A DNA stretch of 7,456 nt from an uncultured Micrococcales bacterium (lineage in GTDB: Bacteria > Actinomycetota > Actinomycetes > Actinomycetales > Microbacteriaceae): contig CAINTU010000007.1 of the NCBI GenBank assembly GCA_903853515.1, positions 1 through 7,456 on the forward strand. The letters are read 5' to 3'. This document shows, piece after piece, positions 6,617 to 7,456 of the stretch. The translations under genes and the position numbers were made by a program. The number at the start of each line of letters is the position of its first letter. The first letter of the stretch is position 1. The notes under the pieces were generated by a model. It saw nothing but the letters and a program-made list of their open reading frames with translations. It searched no databases and was not told the origin of the DNA.

Positions 6617-7456
6617 ATGCCAGCCCCAGAAACCAATTCAACCCTCACCGGTATCGGTGTTGGCGACCAGATAGCCTGGGGCAAGGCTTTCTTGCTTGAG
6701 CCAAAACCTCAGCCGGTGCCGACTGCCAAATCTAGTCTTGGGGCCGCGGTTGAGCGCCAGCGCCTGATTGCGGCAATCAAAGAAGTTGCCGACGAGTTGC
6801 GCACACTAGCCACTGACACCGATGTGGTTAACGCAGAGATTCTGATAGCCCTCGCAGTGCTTATCGAAGACCAAGCTTTGATTGACTCAGCTGAAGAATA
6901 TTTGACTGCAGGTTATGACGCGCAAACTGCTGTGCAAAAGGCGATGACTGGCTTTAGTGAACTTTTGGCAGGTGACGCTGTGTTTGCAGAGCGCATAGCC
7001 GATTTGCAAGATCTGGCATTTCGAATAGCACTGCGTTTGGCGGGCATTGCATGGTCGCCTAGAGTGCCGAGCGTCGGGCCAATTATTGTGGTAGCCGATG
7101 ATCTTTCGCCGGCAGAGACTGCGCAGTTCACATCGGCGGTTGTCGGTGTCGTAACCAAATTCGGTGGGCCAACCTCGCACACTGCAATCGTTTGTCGCCA
7201 GCGGGGAATACCTGCGATCGTTGGCGTAGGTCAACTAATTGACCAAATTAGTCTTGGTCAAGACCTGCTGATTGATGCAGGCGAATCATTGTTAGTTCTA
7301 AATGCTAATCAACCACAGCAAATTACTTTGCACGAAGACATGGGCGAGAGGCAAAGCGATAGCCAGAACGATATACAGAGCCAGCCAATTATTGAAGTGC
7401 TCGGCAACGCCGGTTCAACAGCTGATGCAGAGGCACTGAATCAAACTAGGGCTTCA
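6617..7456 (+). CDS. ptsI: Phosphoenolpyruvate-protein phosphotransferase, enzyme I (3' truncated by window edge)
   Basis: Enzyme I takes phosphate from phosphoenolpyruvate onto a histidine and transfers it to HPr, the first step of PTS sugar uptake. The frame is open for 280 codons to the last base, with no stop. The N-terminal TGIGVGDQIAWGKAFLL (11-27) matches the family opening. Residues 45-145 form the helical HPr-binding domain. VVADDLSPAETAQF (158-171) and KFGGPTSHTAIVCR (181-194) form the phosphohistidine domain, with His188 matching the catalytic His189 of E. coli. After LLVLNANQPQ comes a Gln/Asp/Ser-rich linker (about 238-256) that seems shorter than the E. coli linker. IIEVLGNAGSTADAEAL (258-274) then begins the PEP-binding barrel, whose catalytic part lies beyond the window. 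The ATG lies 6 nt after the ptsH stop and gives a family-like N-terminus; its ribosome site is weak. Confidence 0.96.
   Translation, partial: MPAPETNSTLTGIGVGDQIAWGKAFLLEPKPQPVPTAKSSLGAAVERQRLIAAIKEVADELRTLATDTDVVNAEILIALAVLIEDQALIDSAEEYLTAGYDAQTAVQKAMTGFSELLAGDAVFAERIADLQDLAFRIALRLAGIAWSPRVPSVGPIIVVADDLSPAETAQFTSAVVGVVTKFGGPTSHTAIVCRQRGIPAIVGVGQLIDQISLGQDLLIDAGESLLVLNANQPQQITLHEDMGERQSDSQNDIQSQPIIEVLGNAGSTADAEALNQTRAS

Overview
The window reads as a compact actinobacterial chromosome segment. It has intermediate GC, every supported gene on the + strand, very short intergenic gaps, and a GuaB3-type IMP dehydrogenase paralogue directly behind guaB. A SURF1 protein and PTS general proteins follow. 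GuaB3 is an actinobacterial (and cyanobacterial) family. The compactness and moderate GC suggest a small-genome Microbacteriaceae member, such as the freshwater Rhodoluna/Aquiluna type. That placement is inference from protein character and layout, not a database result.

Region 1 (1-1519) is the 3' end of a polar amino acid ABC transporter operon. It holds the C-terminal two thirds of an ATP-binding subunit, cut by the window edge, then a lipoprotein solute-binding subunit, closed by a strong hairpin-plus-T-tract terminator.

Region 2 (1569-7456) is a string of six codirectional genes with gaps of 32, 8, 14, -4 and 6 nt, so it could be one long transcriptional unit. In order: an orphan type I periplasmic-binding-fold protein with a 15-bp tandem repeat; guaB (IMP dehydrogenase with CBS pair); guaB3 (IMPDH-like, with the catalytic Cys position occupied by Ser); a SURF1-type cytochrome oxidase assembly protein; ptsH (HPr); and ptsI (enzyme I), which runs off the right edge. 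A possible guaB promoter has its -10 hexamer overlapping the stop codon of the binding-protein gene.

Functionally, guaB and guaB3 belong to guanine nucleotide synthesis, SURF1 to aerobic respiration, and HPr plus EI to phosphoenolpyruvate-driven sugar uptake. The mixture looks like core growth functions packed together rather than an accessory island. No mobile element, CRISPR array, tRNA or rRNA was seen, and no intergenic stretch exceeds 130 nt. I did not find a convincing novel multi-gene system. The best leads are the orphan binding-fold protein ahead of guaB, the GuaB3 active-site substitution, an enlarged loop in HPr, and two in-frame tandem repeats.
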